Of a stretch of 64,000 nt of DNA, positions 49,343 to 60,437 are shown piece by piece (position 1 is the stretch's first letter; every line of letters begins with the position of its first letter). Below the pieces are notes generated by a model. It was given only the letters and a program-made list of their open reading frames with translations. It did not search any database and had not been told where the DNA came from. The position numbers were made by a program, and so were the translations under genes. This stretch comes from Cercis canadensis (lineage: Eukaryota; Streptophyta; Magnoliopsida; Fabales; Fabaceae). Location of the stretch: the NCBI GenBank assembly GCA_003255065.1, contig QAOA01008138.1, positions 459,924 to 523,923 of the forward strand, written 5' to 3'.

Positions 49343-49550
49343 CAAAATTAGTTTTGATTGATTGCTTAACCTCCTAACACTTTCACATAATAAACTAACT
49401 ACTCACTATCAATGCTGAGCTAGCTTAACTAACTCTCTATAACTAATCAACTATTTAGCTAATACTAACACCTAATGCTGACTAGATAAATGCTGACTGG
49501 ACATGCCAGGCTAGCTGCCATCATACATGGTCACTGTATTACACTTGACA
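49098..49550 (-). repeat. Copia 5' LTR
   Basis: 453 bp, paired with 20697-21136. It is longer mainly through an expanded (TA)n run at about 49313-49340. Confidence 0.92.
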
Positions 49551-49555
49551 ACATT

Positions 49556-50599
49556 ATCGTCATTAACAGTTAATTAGTGATTAAAAGGGATAAAAAGAAA
49601 ATTTCCCCTACCACCACAAGCCACCATTGCAGACCATGAGCAGAACCAAAGCCGTTATCAACCATCCCTACGCTAGCAAAAGCCCTGGATTGCAAAGTTC
49701 ATTGCGTAAGGGGTGTTGTTGCCACCACCAATAGTGAGCCACCGCCACCAAACTCTATTCCTCTTCTTCTTTCCTGAGCTATTGCCCCTGCCTCATTTTC
49801 AATTTTCTTCACTACTCTCTCTCTGTCTCCATATCGATGAGAGAGGAGAGTTTTCTCTTTCCAATTCCTTTCTAATTATTAATTATTTAATTTTAATTAA
49901 TTAATTTATTTATTTTTAGGGTTAATAAGTAGCATGTGCAATGCCCATGACAATTTCCATCGATGTCAATCAAATACTTTTTTTACACATTAGGGAGTCT
50001 TTCGCACATTTTTTTTTAAATTTAAGTATTAAACTGCATATTAAATAAAGTTAAATAGTGTAAATTGAATTTTAGCCTTCTTATTATGTACCCAGACAAG
50101 AGTCTTTATATCTTGTGGTTTGCAAAGTTACATATGAAATTTTTGGAAGCAATACTATTCCTCAACCAGTTGGATGGGACTCACTCAATAAATTTAGCAT
50201 TATTGCAAATATTTCAAAAATTGAGTCACTAAATATATAGTAGAATGGACAATTTTTTAAAAAATATAAAAATAACATGATATTAAAAAAAAGTATCAAA
50301 AATGTAACTTCTAAAAAATTTTGAATATATTTTTTATACGTTTTCCTATATCATGTCATTATTGTATTTTATAAAGAATTATACACATACTGAGGTATTC
50401 AATTTTTTTATATCTTTACAATGACACTAAATTTGGTCACTATGTCCCAGGCAATTTGACAGAAATAATGCATTTGCATAAACTATTTACACAAATTGGA
50501 CACATTTGAAACTATTTATATAAAAATGGTACTTTTGAATTTTCAATTAATTTCTCAATCACACTTAAAAATGTTTTTGCATGTCTAAAACGTGTATGA
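49556..50599. other. AT-rich intergenic DNA
   Basis: No supported gene. A pyrimidine-rich 90-bp stretch near 49750-49850 is low complexity. Confidence 0.5.
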
Positions 50600-50872
50600 A
50601 CTAAACACGCTTTAGAGCAGTTTAATTTAAAAGCGTGAGCACTATTCACAAAGTCAATCAATTTCCTAAGAAACACGCTTTACAAGAAGTCAATTACATT
50701 TTTCCCAAATCAATCATGCTTTTCACGAAATGAATTACGCTTTTACCAAAATATGGTGTCACAATTTTGCAAAAGGGACAACACGCTCCACACAAAAGGA
50801 CATTACGCTTTGGCCTTTTTGGTGAACATGCTTTAGGAAAAAGCGTGTTCCTCCCCTAAAGCGTGATCTCCT
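50600..50872. repeat. Cluster of CACGCTTT / AAAGCGTG motifs
   Basis: About eight copies of (A)CGCTTT or its reverse complement AAAGCG(T) in 270 bp, in both orientations, ending about 215 bp before the PMD start codon. Clusters like this are common as subterminal repeats of DNA transposons or as bidirectional protein-binding sites. Confidence 0.55.
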
Positions 50873-51084
50873 TTACACGGCCAACCTGTAGCTTCTTCTT
50901 CCTCCTTTCGCTTTCTTCTACTTCACTTTCACCTTCTCCCCCACCAGCCGACCGCATTTCTCTCCTTTCTTCCTCATGCTTTTGCCATTGTGATCCCATA
51001 TTTGTTCAAGTTCAAAGCATGTTTGCGGCGTTGTGGTCCCATTTTCCTAATTATTATCTTCTTAGTGTTTATTTTGAGTTTAAT

Positions 51085-53116
51085 ATGGCACAAAACCAAT
51101 ATATATTACCCGGTCCTGTAGATTCAAGTGTGTTGACTGAGCAAGGACATCATATTTCAACAGAAACGTGGAACAATGAAGTAAGTGTTATTTACTTCAA
51201 ATTATGCTTAGTCAATTAAGTTATTTGAATTATGCTTAGTCTGTTAATTTTGTCAGTGGTGGTTAGTTTGTTTATTTCTTTAAATTATGTTTAGTATGTT
51301 GATTTTGTATTCCTATACTTAGTAGTCTATATATTTGTTAAAATTATGTTTAGTCTGTTGATTTTGCCTTAATTGCTTAGTCTGTTTATTTGTTTGAATT
51401 CGGCTTAGTCTATTGATTTTACCTCTGGTACGTAGTCTGCTTATTTGTTAAAATCCTACTTAGTATGTTGATTTTGCCTTAGGTTGTTAAAATTCTACTT
51501 AGTCTGTTGATTTTGCCTTAGGTTGTTAAGATTCTGCTTAGTCTATTGATTTTGCCTTAATTGTTTAGTCTATTTATTTGTTTGAATTCTGGTTAGTTTG
51601 TTGATTTTGCTTATGGTACGTAGTCTATTTATTTGTTAAAATCTTGCTTAGTATGTTGATTTAGCCTCTAGTACTTAGTCTATTTATTTGTTAAAATTCT
51701 GCTTAGTCTGTTGATTTTGTCTTAGGTGCTTATTATATATATTTGTTAAAATTATAGTCACTAATTTGTATTAAATAATATGATTATTTCAGACACAGAG
51801 ACTTGTTAGAACCCGTAACCATATAGTCTTACCATTGGATGATAGAATGATGTCTTATATTAGGCGGGCGGGTTTTGGAGGAACTGCATTAGTGACACCT
51901 CTAAAATTAAATAGGGAGTTTTTGTCTGCCTTGGTTGAGCGATGGCGACCAGAAACACACACCTTCCACATGACAAGTGGAGAGTGCACAGTTACTTTAC
52001 AAGATGTAGAAATATTGTTGGGGCTTCCTATTGATGGGAGCATGGTTAGTGGTTGTAGTCGGTACGAATGGTTGGAGATGACATAGGAGTTGCTAGGTGT
52101 TGTGCCAGATGAGGGTGCTTTGGCTGGTGGTAGAGTGAGGATGACATGGCTGAAAGACACATTTGCTGTATTGCCAGATGATGCTACGAATCTGGAGATA
52201 CAGTATCATGCGATAGCACATATATTGCGAATGATCAGTGGATGGTTGATGCCTGACGCCATCGGTAATTATGTGCACCTGATGTACCTGAAGCTAATAG
52301 AGGATTGGGATGTTGTGGGTCACATGAGCTGGGGTTCTGCAGTTTTGGTGAACCTTTACAGGTGCCTTTGCAACCTTGCTCTTGGCCACACATTAGAGTT
52401 TGGAAGCAGTTCATTTTTGCTTGAGGTGTGGGCTTATGAGAGATTTCTCACTATTTCTCTAGTACCTCCGCGACAGGGTAGAAGAGCCACTGGACCACTT
52501 GCATGCAAGTTAGTATCTATGTAAATGTTATTTTTTATATTAATTAAATTATATTGGCTGAAAATTAGTAGATCTAATAAACGTGCAAAAATTAGAAGAT
52601 AACTTTAATCTTAGTTGAGTAACTTATTTTATAAGGTTTAAGAATTATTATTTAAAGTGTATGATTTATAGTTTATTTTGGGTAATTTTATAATTATTTA
52701 AATTTTAGGGCATTTTTAGTAAGTAGTTTAACTCTTTTGTTATTTGTTGCAGTATGTATGGTAAGTATAAACAATTATGTATATAAATTTAGTCTGTTAT
52801 GACACAATTAATGAATATAATTTGATAATTTAAATTAATATATTAGGTGGAGACATCCTCTCAGTTATAAGGAGATCGGTATGCAAACAAGCTTACTAGG
52901 GTATCGACAATCTTTTGATCGTCTTAGAGTTGATGAGGTAAGATAATTGAACATCAATTGTGGTGTTATTTGTTGTAATTTTGCATGCATTTTTATATGT
53001 TTAACTTAAGTATTATTTGTTCTAATTTACAAATTATGTGGTAGCCTTATCGTGGAGCCTAGCTGCCACCTTACTGCCGGGCTGGGCTCGACATATGGGC
53101 GGCGAGGGTCCCTTTA
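51085..53116 (+). pseudogene. Plant mobile domain (PMD, MAIN-like / former aminotransferase-like) gene, truncated by CACTA
   Basis: PMD proteins are plant nuclear proteins (MAIN/MAIL family) and also occur in MULE and gypsy transposons. Exons: 51085-51180 (start MAQNQYIL), 51793-52508, 52847-52937 and 53045-53116. The first three junctions keep phase. The domain shows RRAGFGG near 51860, LSALVERWRPETHTFHM, the ECTVTLQDVEILLGLPIDG core near 51980-52040, AHILRMISGWLMPD near 52220 and LVNLYRCLC near 52350, all in family order. TAG at 52084-52086 (before ELLGV) and TAG at 53060-53062 stop it, and at 53117 a CACTA terminus replaces the rest. Intron 1 is full of a degenerate tandem repeat. A transposon-borne PMD is as likely as a host MAIN-like gene. 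Confidence 0.82.
51200..51750 (+). repeat. Degenerate minisatellite in PMD intron 1
   Basis: Variants of a unit containing CTTAGTCTGTTGATTTTGCC and TTATTTGTTAAAATT recur about every 50-70 bp through the intron, mostly in register. Confidence 0.7.
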
Positions 53117-53132
53117 CACTACAAGAATTTTG

Positions 53133-53550
53133 CAGAATTCCAACGGAATTTTTCCGTTGGAATTTTGAGTTCCAACGGAATTTTGGTCGTAAGAAAAGAG
53201 TCGTTGAAATCTGAAAATTCCAACGGAAAAAATATTCCAACGGTAAAATACCGTTTGAATTCACATTAGGGGAAAAAAAATTTCACGGAAATTCCAACGG
53301 TAATTTCTGTTGGAATTACCGTTGGAATTTATATTTTAATAAATTAAATTTTTATTTTATAATTTTTTTTTAAATTCCAACGGTATTTTCCGTTGGAATT
53401 CTTATTTTATGAATTAAATTTTATTTTTTTGAAAAAATTCCAACAGTATTTTCCGTTGGAATTACCATTGGAATTTTATATTTTATCAATTAAATTCTTA
53501 TTTTTAATTTTTCCACTGTAATTCCAACGGAAAATACCGTTGGAATTTTT
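53133..53550. repeat. CACTA subterminal inverted repeats
   Basis: The motif ATTCCAACGG and its complement CCGTTGGAAT recur more than fifteen times, often as back-to-back hairpins. In En/Spm such arrays are where the accessory transposon protein binds. Confidence 0.85.
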
Positions 53551-53782
53551 TCAAAACCCTACCCAACACATTCTATTTATTTTGTAGCCCAATTTCAGCA
53601 AATCAAAACAATTCCAGCAAATCTAAAAACAATTCTAGCAAATCAGAAAAACATAGTCAAAACTATTCAAAATAATCAAGCATCTCAGGAATCATCTCCT
53701 AAACTATTCAAATATGGAAAAATATGCAGTATCTAATATATGTAAAGAAATATAAAATAGAGTAAGAGATACAAATTAACTC

Positions 53783-55448
53783 CTAAACATCTGGAGAATC
53801 ATCTCCTAAGTTCTCATCGTCCTCCTCATCTTCATTAATAGTTGGAGGTCGTAATGACGTAGTAAGTGCAGCCTCTGAGTTGTTAGGTCGATAATGCATG
53901 CCTCCAGTGAATTGCTCAAAATATTCTTTCAGTGTAGCCAATTCACTCTCAAGTTGGGAGACTCGTAGATAGGACTGTCTTTGGGACTGCAGCTCGGACC
54001 GTTGAGTGTTCAACTCCGCCTCAAGTTGTGCAACCTGGTCACCATGAGTACGTTGCTGTTCCTCCAATTGGGTCTCAAGAACTGCAATACACTGCTGCAT
54101 CTGAGTAAGGTCATCAGTGTTGGGCGCAGTAGTGGCAGACTGAGACCCGGACCTGGATGAAGAATAGAATGCTACTTCGGATGCAAATCCATAAGCTCTA
54201 CCTCTCTTATTTTTTCCCCTAGTCACCTGGAAAAAGAGGGCAGAGTCATCAACAAATGATCCTGAGACTGCAACATCCTCCTTTAACTTCTCAAAAGAAC
54301 TCTGCATATAATTTTCAAAAGAACACAAAGCAAAAGTAATTAGTGAGAATACATTAATTTTGCTAGAAGTATGTTATAATTAGAGATACTTACATAAGTC
54401 ATTGCTGCTCTGGGTGTTGACCACTGATTCGTCTCATCATTATGGTTTAACTTATGAAAAACCTCTGGGATGGTAGCCTCTCTCCCTAGCTCTCATGTCT
54501 GAAACATATAATAAATTTATGTTAGTTATCAGTGATAAATTAAGACATACTTATAAAAATTTTGTTATCAGTAAATAAAACTTACATATCGCCTTTTATG
54601 CTCTGACACAGAAATGGAGCCACCCCGGTTCAGACATCCTCCCTCACTAGCTGATCGATTCTTCTTGTTTCGCTCTGACTTATCCTTGAACTCAGGGTCA
54701 GCCCTCCACTTAACCCATAGTGCGTCAAGGACTTCCTTGGACAACCACTTTCCCTTCGACTTGCGAGCACGAATAGAGGCTAAGTTTGCTCGGACCGTGT
54801 CAGCACACTTAGCCCCCCAGATCCGCCTAATAGCAACATCATGTTGCGGATCCCACCTACAATATTTCTAAACCAATAAAAGTGAGAAATTAGTGAGAAT
54901 ACTAGTTGAACACAATTGACAAACATAATGTGTAAAGTAAATAATATAATTTAATTATTTTTTACTTGAAATTCGACCCACCACAGATCTCTCACTTCTT
55001 GAGGAATGTCCTTCCAGCCCGTCCATGGTTGTTCATACTTGGTCTTCATGACGGAAGAAATGACACCAACCGTGGCAGTGGATGGTATAAACCTATACAA
55101 CAGAAATTAGAATATTTATTATATATATAACATGTATGAAAATAGTACTAAAATTTACAACAATAAAACATAGAAACTATAGATATCATACTCTTTTCCA
55201 TTTGGTCGAACCAACATCCTACTAGCAGTCGATCCACACGCCACCGCAATGGACGCAGCAGCAGAAGAACCTTGAGTCGATGATGCATGTAATGGATGTA
55301 GAGGGGTGGATTCAATGGGAGTAGGAGACGGTGAATGGTCAATTTCCATGTCAGGGGGTGCAAAATAAGTCTGTAATGGAGCAGAAACTCTCCCTCTGCC
55401 TCTGCCTCGAGAGAATAAACCACGACCACGTGTGTCTGTCCCTGACAT
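53783..55448 (-). pseudogene. CACTA second protein, Transposase_24 (Ptta/En/Spm) family, multi-exon
   Basis: The start chosen is MSGTDTRG at 55448, with a Gly/Arg-rich RGRGRG segment. Later exons read from intron-flanked blocks at about 54960-55095 (VGVISSVMKTKYEQPWTGW), 54600-54868 (RANLASIRARSKGKWLSKE, then GGSISVSEHKRR), 54400-54500 (REATIPEVFHKLNHND) and 53783-54328 (coiled coil rich in QLEEQQ, with an acidic C-terminus). The order matches plant Transposase_24 proteins, which act as accessory DNA-binding factors. At least one stop (near 54495) looks out of place. Confidence 0.75.
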
Positions 55449-55552
55449 CTGTGAATAAAAAAAAATCTTAAATTAGAAGTGAGACATTAAATAAGAAATA
55501 CATTCACAAAATAATATAAAGACATAACTCAACCATAAATTAACCTTAACAA

Positions 55553-58500
55553 TTAATCACTTTCAACTAAGTAATCATTAGGGAATTCCTCCTCAGTTTC
55601 AGGGTCCTCGCTATCAAATGATTCTTCGTCTTCTGCACCATGGTCTTCTACCTCCTCATCTGCTTCAACATGTGCATTAATTGTAATGTCCTTTAAATCT
55701 TCGCCCATATCATTAACATCTCTTAAATTATCTGCAATTTGGTCGTGAGAAGAGACTTCAATGAATTGAAAAGTTCTATCATCTTGAAATGGAGCATCCC
55801 GTAATTCAATTGTGCGCCTTGATTTTGTCTTAATCACCACAAACCAATCTCTCTTGTTAGGATTTGGGTATGGAGATGGTGTAAAATATACTTGCTCCGC
55901 TTGTTGAGCAAATATAAATGTATCCTTACCATTGTATCTCCTATTCGATTTAACCTCAATAATCACATACTTAGGACAAATTCTTGTATCCATGGGCGAA
56001 GGATCAAACCATTTACAATTGAAAAATGCCAGTCGCTTAATAGGAATTCCAGGATACTCTATCTCAATCATCTATTTCACAATTCCATGATATAAAACAT
56101 CTGTTCCATGAAAACCTACTCCAGAATTATTCGACTTTTGATTCTGTGCCCAAATAGATGTGTGAAAAAAATAACCGTTGACAAAATAAATTAGAAATGT
56201 CTGCACTACTCTTAAAGGCCCCCAAGCTAAATTGTACAGAAATTGATCTGCGATGTTATTATCTGGATTGTGCACCTATTAACCATTCATAAAGATTGTG
56301 TTATATCAACATACCTGTTATAATAGATAATAATCATAACTTGATTATGTAATTGTGGAAAACACTTACATAGTTTTTGAACTAAAGCACAAAATTTGAT
56401 TCTTTGTTTATCAACTTCAATGGAGCCAAGATTAGTAATAGTTGATGTCAATGACTCAACATAAATGTTGCAATCATCATTATATGCTATTCAGCCCAAA
56501 GGTATAGAAAGTTAAAAAATTTTGAATACCATATGAAAAATATTACTTACTTCAGGAATGGTTGAACTTCAGGACAATTTAAAAGAACATATAGAGATAA
56601 TGCTGCTACTTCATTCTCTAGAAGATAACGAGTTGTACCCGCCCCTTCACGTCGGCCAGAATAGTTAAAGATAGATAGTGGAGGATGCACAGATGACTCT
56701 CCACCATCATCATTTCGAGACACTCTTCTATTTTTAGAATGGACATGAGACTCAAAATAATATGAACAAAATGTAGAAGTCTCCTCAAGTATGTAAGCTT
56801 CGCAAATAGAACCTTCTACATGAGCTTTATTTTTCACTTTTTTCTTGAGATGGTGTAGAAACCTATAAAAAATTGAAATATTGCCGAGTTACTATAATAA
56901 ATACAAATGACAAGGCACTCAAATGTAATTAATTTTCAAAGGATAGATTTAGACCTCTCAAATGGATACATCTACCAATATTGTAAAGGTCCACCAACTC
57001 GTGCTTCATACACTAAGTGTATTGGTAAGTGTTCCATGACGTCAAAGAAGGCAGGAGGGAATATCTTCTCTAATTTACACAAGATAATGGGAATATTCTT
57101 ATCCATCATGTCAAGTCTACTTTCTTCTAGTGTTGGACAACATAAGTCTCGAAAGAAATAACTCAATTCAATTAAAGATTCCCATATAGGAGTAGGCAAA
57201 CAACTAAATGCAATTGGAAGCAATCTCTCCATGAAGACATGACAATCATGACTCTTCATATGCTGCAAAGTGCAACTTTTCATATCAACACATCTCCCCA
57301 AGTTGGATGCATATCCATCTGGAAGCCGCAGATCCTGTACCCACTCACATATTGCTCTTTTCTGATCCATATTCAAAGTGTATTGCGCTTTTGGTTTGAT
57401 AAATTTTCCATTGCCTCTGTCTACCAATTCCAAGGCCTTTCGTCTACAATACAAACTGAGATCCATTCTTGCCTTTACATTATCCTTAGTTTTACCTTTA
57501 ACATCCATGACTGTGTTGTAAATATTTTTGAAGACATTACTCTCTGTATGCATGACATCCACATTGTGCGGGTTTAACAAGTCACACCAATACGGCAAAT
57601 CCCAAAAGATACTACGTTTAGTCCAATTATGAATCTCCCCATAACCAAGTAAATGATATCTTCCTCCAGTATCAGTTATCTTAGGAAATTGAGAAACTTA
57701 TTCAAATAAGAGATCTCCTGAGAATCGCAGAGGCGGATGACCCAATTCAATGAAACCTTTTAAGAAATTTTTCTTATTCTTACGAAAAGAATGATCCATG
57801 GGCAAGAACTGTCAATGACAATCAAAGTAACAAACCTTTCGAGCATTTTTAGCATAAAATGCTTTCGAACCTTGCATACAAATTGGACAACCTAAACGAC
57901 CTGCTGTTTGCCAACCTGATAACATGCCATAAGCAGGGAAGTCATTGATTGTCCACATCAAAGCAGCCTTTAAGCAAAAATTTTGTTTCTTAGAAATGTC
58001 ATATGTTTGCACACCATCATCCCATAACAGTTTCAGATCATCAATCAAAGGCTGTAGGTACACATCTATCTTACTTTTTGGATTATGTGGGCCAGGAATT
58101 ATTATTGTTAGAAACATGTATTCTCTCTTCATACACATTCCAGGAGGAAGATTGTACGGAGTTAAGATTACAGGCTAACAAGAGTATATACTAGAGTTCA
58201 TATTGAAAGGACTCAAACCATCAGAACACAGACTTAATCTCACATTTCTTGGTTCTGATGCAAACTCTGGATGAGTTATATTGAAATGCTTCCAGGCTTC
58301 CCCATCTGAAGGGTGTGACAACACTCCTTCCTCACGTGGATTTTTATGATGCCATCTCATATATTTTACAGTTGCATTAGAGGCAAACAATCTTTGTAAC
58401 CGGGGAATTATCGGTAAATACCACATTTGTTTTTTCGGAATCTCCTTTTTTTGACTATTTTTACTTCCTCTATCCACAAAACGGGTTTCACCACAAAATT

Positions 58501-59209
58501 TACATTCTCTATTTACTTCGCCATCACCATAATACAACATATATCCGGATGGACAACAATCTATTTTCTTATAACCACACCCAAGTTGAGACATTAACTT
58601 CTAAGCCTGATAAAAATTATCAGGCATTCGATGACCCACAGGCAATACCTCTTTTATCAATGTGATTATCTCATCAGTACACACATGAGGCATATTGTAA
58701 TCAGACTTAATGCTCAACAGTCTAACTGCAATTGATAATACAGAATGACTCTTACATCCATCCCACAAAGGAGACTGTGCAGCACATAGCATCTCATAAA
58801 ACTTCGCGGATTCAGAATTAGGTTCCTCTGGTTCAGGGTCAGAATAAAAACTAGAGCCCCCAGCATCAATAACCATTTGCTCATATGGATTCAAATCATC
58901 TGAAACTAGATCAGCTTCGTATCCTCTTGTAAGAATTGGTGGTTCAGTCTCTCAATGATTATGCCAATAATAATAATGTGGCTGAAAACCTTTACTACAT
59001 AAATGTTTAGCAACTTCATCCAGCTCATGAAATCTCAAGCACTTACATTTTAAGCATGGACACCTAAATGTTCCTTCTCGTTTAAACACCTCCAGTTCTT
59101 TTGCAACTGCAATAAATTTCTGAACACCCCATATGAATTCATCTAATAACCTATTCCCTTGAGGATTTTTCCTATTGTACATCCAACGACGATCCTCAGG
59201 TATCTCCAT
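55553..59209 (-). pseudogene. CACTA tnp2 transposase (with DUF4218 and DUF4216 regions), several stops
   Basis: Tnp2 is the catalytic transposase of CACTA elements. Start MEIPEDRRWMYNRKNP at 59209 is the family's usual opening. Next come a zinc-finger-like CPCLKCKC, then GCGYKKIDCCPSGYMLYY, HPEFASEPRNVRLSLCSDG, MWTINDFPAYGMLSGW with GCPIC, and HNVDVMHTESNVFKNI (57570-57520). DUF4218-like sequence with HDCHVFMERLLP follows, and DUF4216-like sequence ends with EYPGIPIKRLAFFNCKWFDP (56060-56000) and an acidic tail. In-frame stops sit at 58952, 58601, 58175, 57812, near 57700 and at 56072, several where CGA, TGG or CAA would be expected. Mostly one frame otherwise, so decay is recent. Confidence 0.88.
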
Positions 59210-59807
59210 CTATTCAAACTCTGAAATAAGATTGGATTAAATTTGTTTTTTACATATTGATCTCAACTTAAAGCTGAATGGGTATGGCTTCTATCTCATT
59301 CTTTGAGAGTGCTTCACACTAAATGAAGCTTATACAAGTAACTAGTTTAATAAAATTTCAGCATCACCTCCTCATAGTTTTCCAAGTACACGAAATACAC
59401 TGCATAAGCAGCATAAATATGCACCCAGAGAAACAAAAAGAGATGATGTAAATTTTAATAGACAAGTTACAAAATAAACTTGCATATCTAATTTAGTGAA
59501 TGCACTTCTCTAAGAACAGTCCCAAAATTGGGGACTATCTAAGAGTTAACTCTACTCAGTTAACGCTTAGACGAGTTTCTAAGTTAAATAAGCTATCCTA
59601 TCTAAGAGTGTGTCTTGGCAAATTTACCAAAATGTGTCACCTATTTCGCCTAATACACGCTAAAGCGTTTTTTTCAGAATCGCTAAAATATTAGAGCGTT
59701 TTCTGTAAATATAAAAAAAAAAATACTAAATTTTCTTTTTATAAAAAATGCCAAAACTTTAAAGCTCCAGACAATATTTTTCTTGAGAAAATAATAAAAT
59801 GCAGAAC
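59210..59807. other. Stretch beyond tnp2 with no gene
   Basis: This should hold the CACTA 5' end but shows no subterminal repeat. Near 59650-59700 there are AAAGCG/CGCTAAA-type words that recall the cluster at 50.6 kb. Confidence 0.45.
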
Positions 59808-60437
59808 TAAATCTGCGTTTTCTATAAAAAAAAAAAAAACGCCGATATGAATCTGCGTTTTCTTATAGAAATCCTTAAAAATTTAAAGGATTTTTATAGT
59901 CCCACTCATACCATTCTCTTTCCCCCAGCTCCCTCTCTGTCTCCTTCTCTCTCCTCTCCTCGATCCCTATGCATCCTACCATTTTCCTTTTTTCCTTGTC
60001 TCTTGCTTTCTTGTTGCTCTTCCTTTGGAGTTGAAAGGTTATTTTCTTTTGTGTTTTCTTAATGAGAGAGGGAGAAGAGGAGAAGATCAGTTTTGTATTG
60101 AAAAAAGACCCACCAAAATTCTCATCCCACAAAGCAAATAACCTCTCTCTAGGATGTGGATTTTGGTGGGTCTTTTTTTTAATACAAAACTGTTCTTCTC
60201 CTTTTCTCTCTCTCTCATAAAGAAAACACAAAAATAAATAACCTTCCAACCCCAGAAGAAGCGCAACAAGAAAGCAAGAGACAAGGAAAGAAGGAAAAAG
60301 GGTAAGACACATAGGGATTGAGGGGAGGAGAGAAAAGAAGACAGAGATGGAGTTGGGAGAAAGAGAAGGGTATGAATGAGACCCATAAAAATCCTTTAAA
60401 TCTGCATTTTCTATAAAAAAAAAAAAATTGCATTTTT
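59808..60437. repeat. Long imperfect palindrome (foldback), arms about 270 bp
   Basis: 59868-60130 and 60140-60412 are reverse complements with scattered mismatches. Paired words include GACCCACCAAAAT / ATTTTGGTGGGTC around the centre, and AAAGGATTTTTATAG / CATAAAAATCCTTT at the outside. Both edges carry a same-orientation AATCTGC(G/A)TTTTCTATAA plus A-run. The ORFs predicted in the arms mirror each other and are artefacts of the palindrome. This could be a foldback MITE or an inverted duplication giving a long hairpin RNA. Confidence 0.85.

Larger units (their letters stand above)
20697..49550 (-). mobile_element. Ty1/copia LTR retrotransposon expanded by nested insertions
   Basis: The LTRs at 20697-21136 and 49098-49550 share TGAAAACTTTG...CACTTGACA ends, and ACATT directly flanks both outer edges (20692-20696 and 49551-49555). 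They are therefore the two ends of a single insertion. Its coding strand is minus: gag start at 49077, rest of gag, protease and integrase at 26587-24262, reverse transcriptase and RNase H at 23907-21137. Removing the inserts rejoins the coding sequence in frame at the two points checked (48975/26587 in gag and 22988/21557 in RNase H). The element itself is then only about 5 kb; the rest of the 28.9 kb is later insertions. It is inactive. Confidence 0.93.
53117..59209 (-). mobile_element. CACTA (En/Spm-type) DNA transposon; one terminus identified
   Basis: The terminus CACTACAAGAATTTTGCAG at 53117 is followed by a dense array of inverted subterminal repeats and then by two transposon genes on the minus strand, tnp2 (59209-55553) and a Transposase_24-like gene (55448-53783). 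No matching right-hand CACTA end or subterminal array is visible up to 64000, so the 5' end is missing or beyond recognition. Confidence 0.88.

Noticed and set aside
50863..51219. 118-codon ORF with hydrophobic N-terminus
   Set aside because: It is the pyrimidine-rich 5' leader of the PMD gene; only the part from 51085 matches the PMD exon in another frame.
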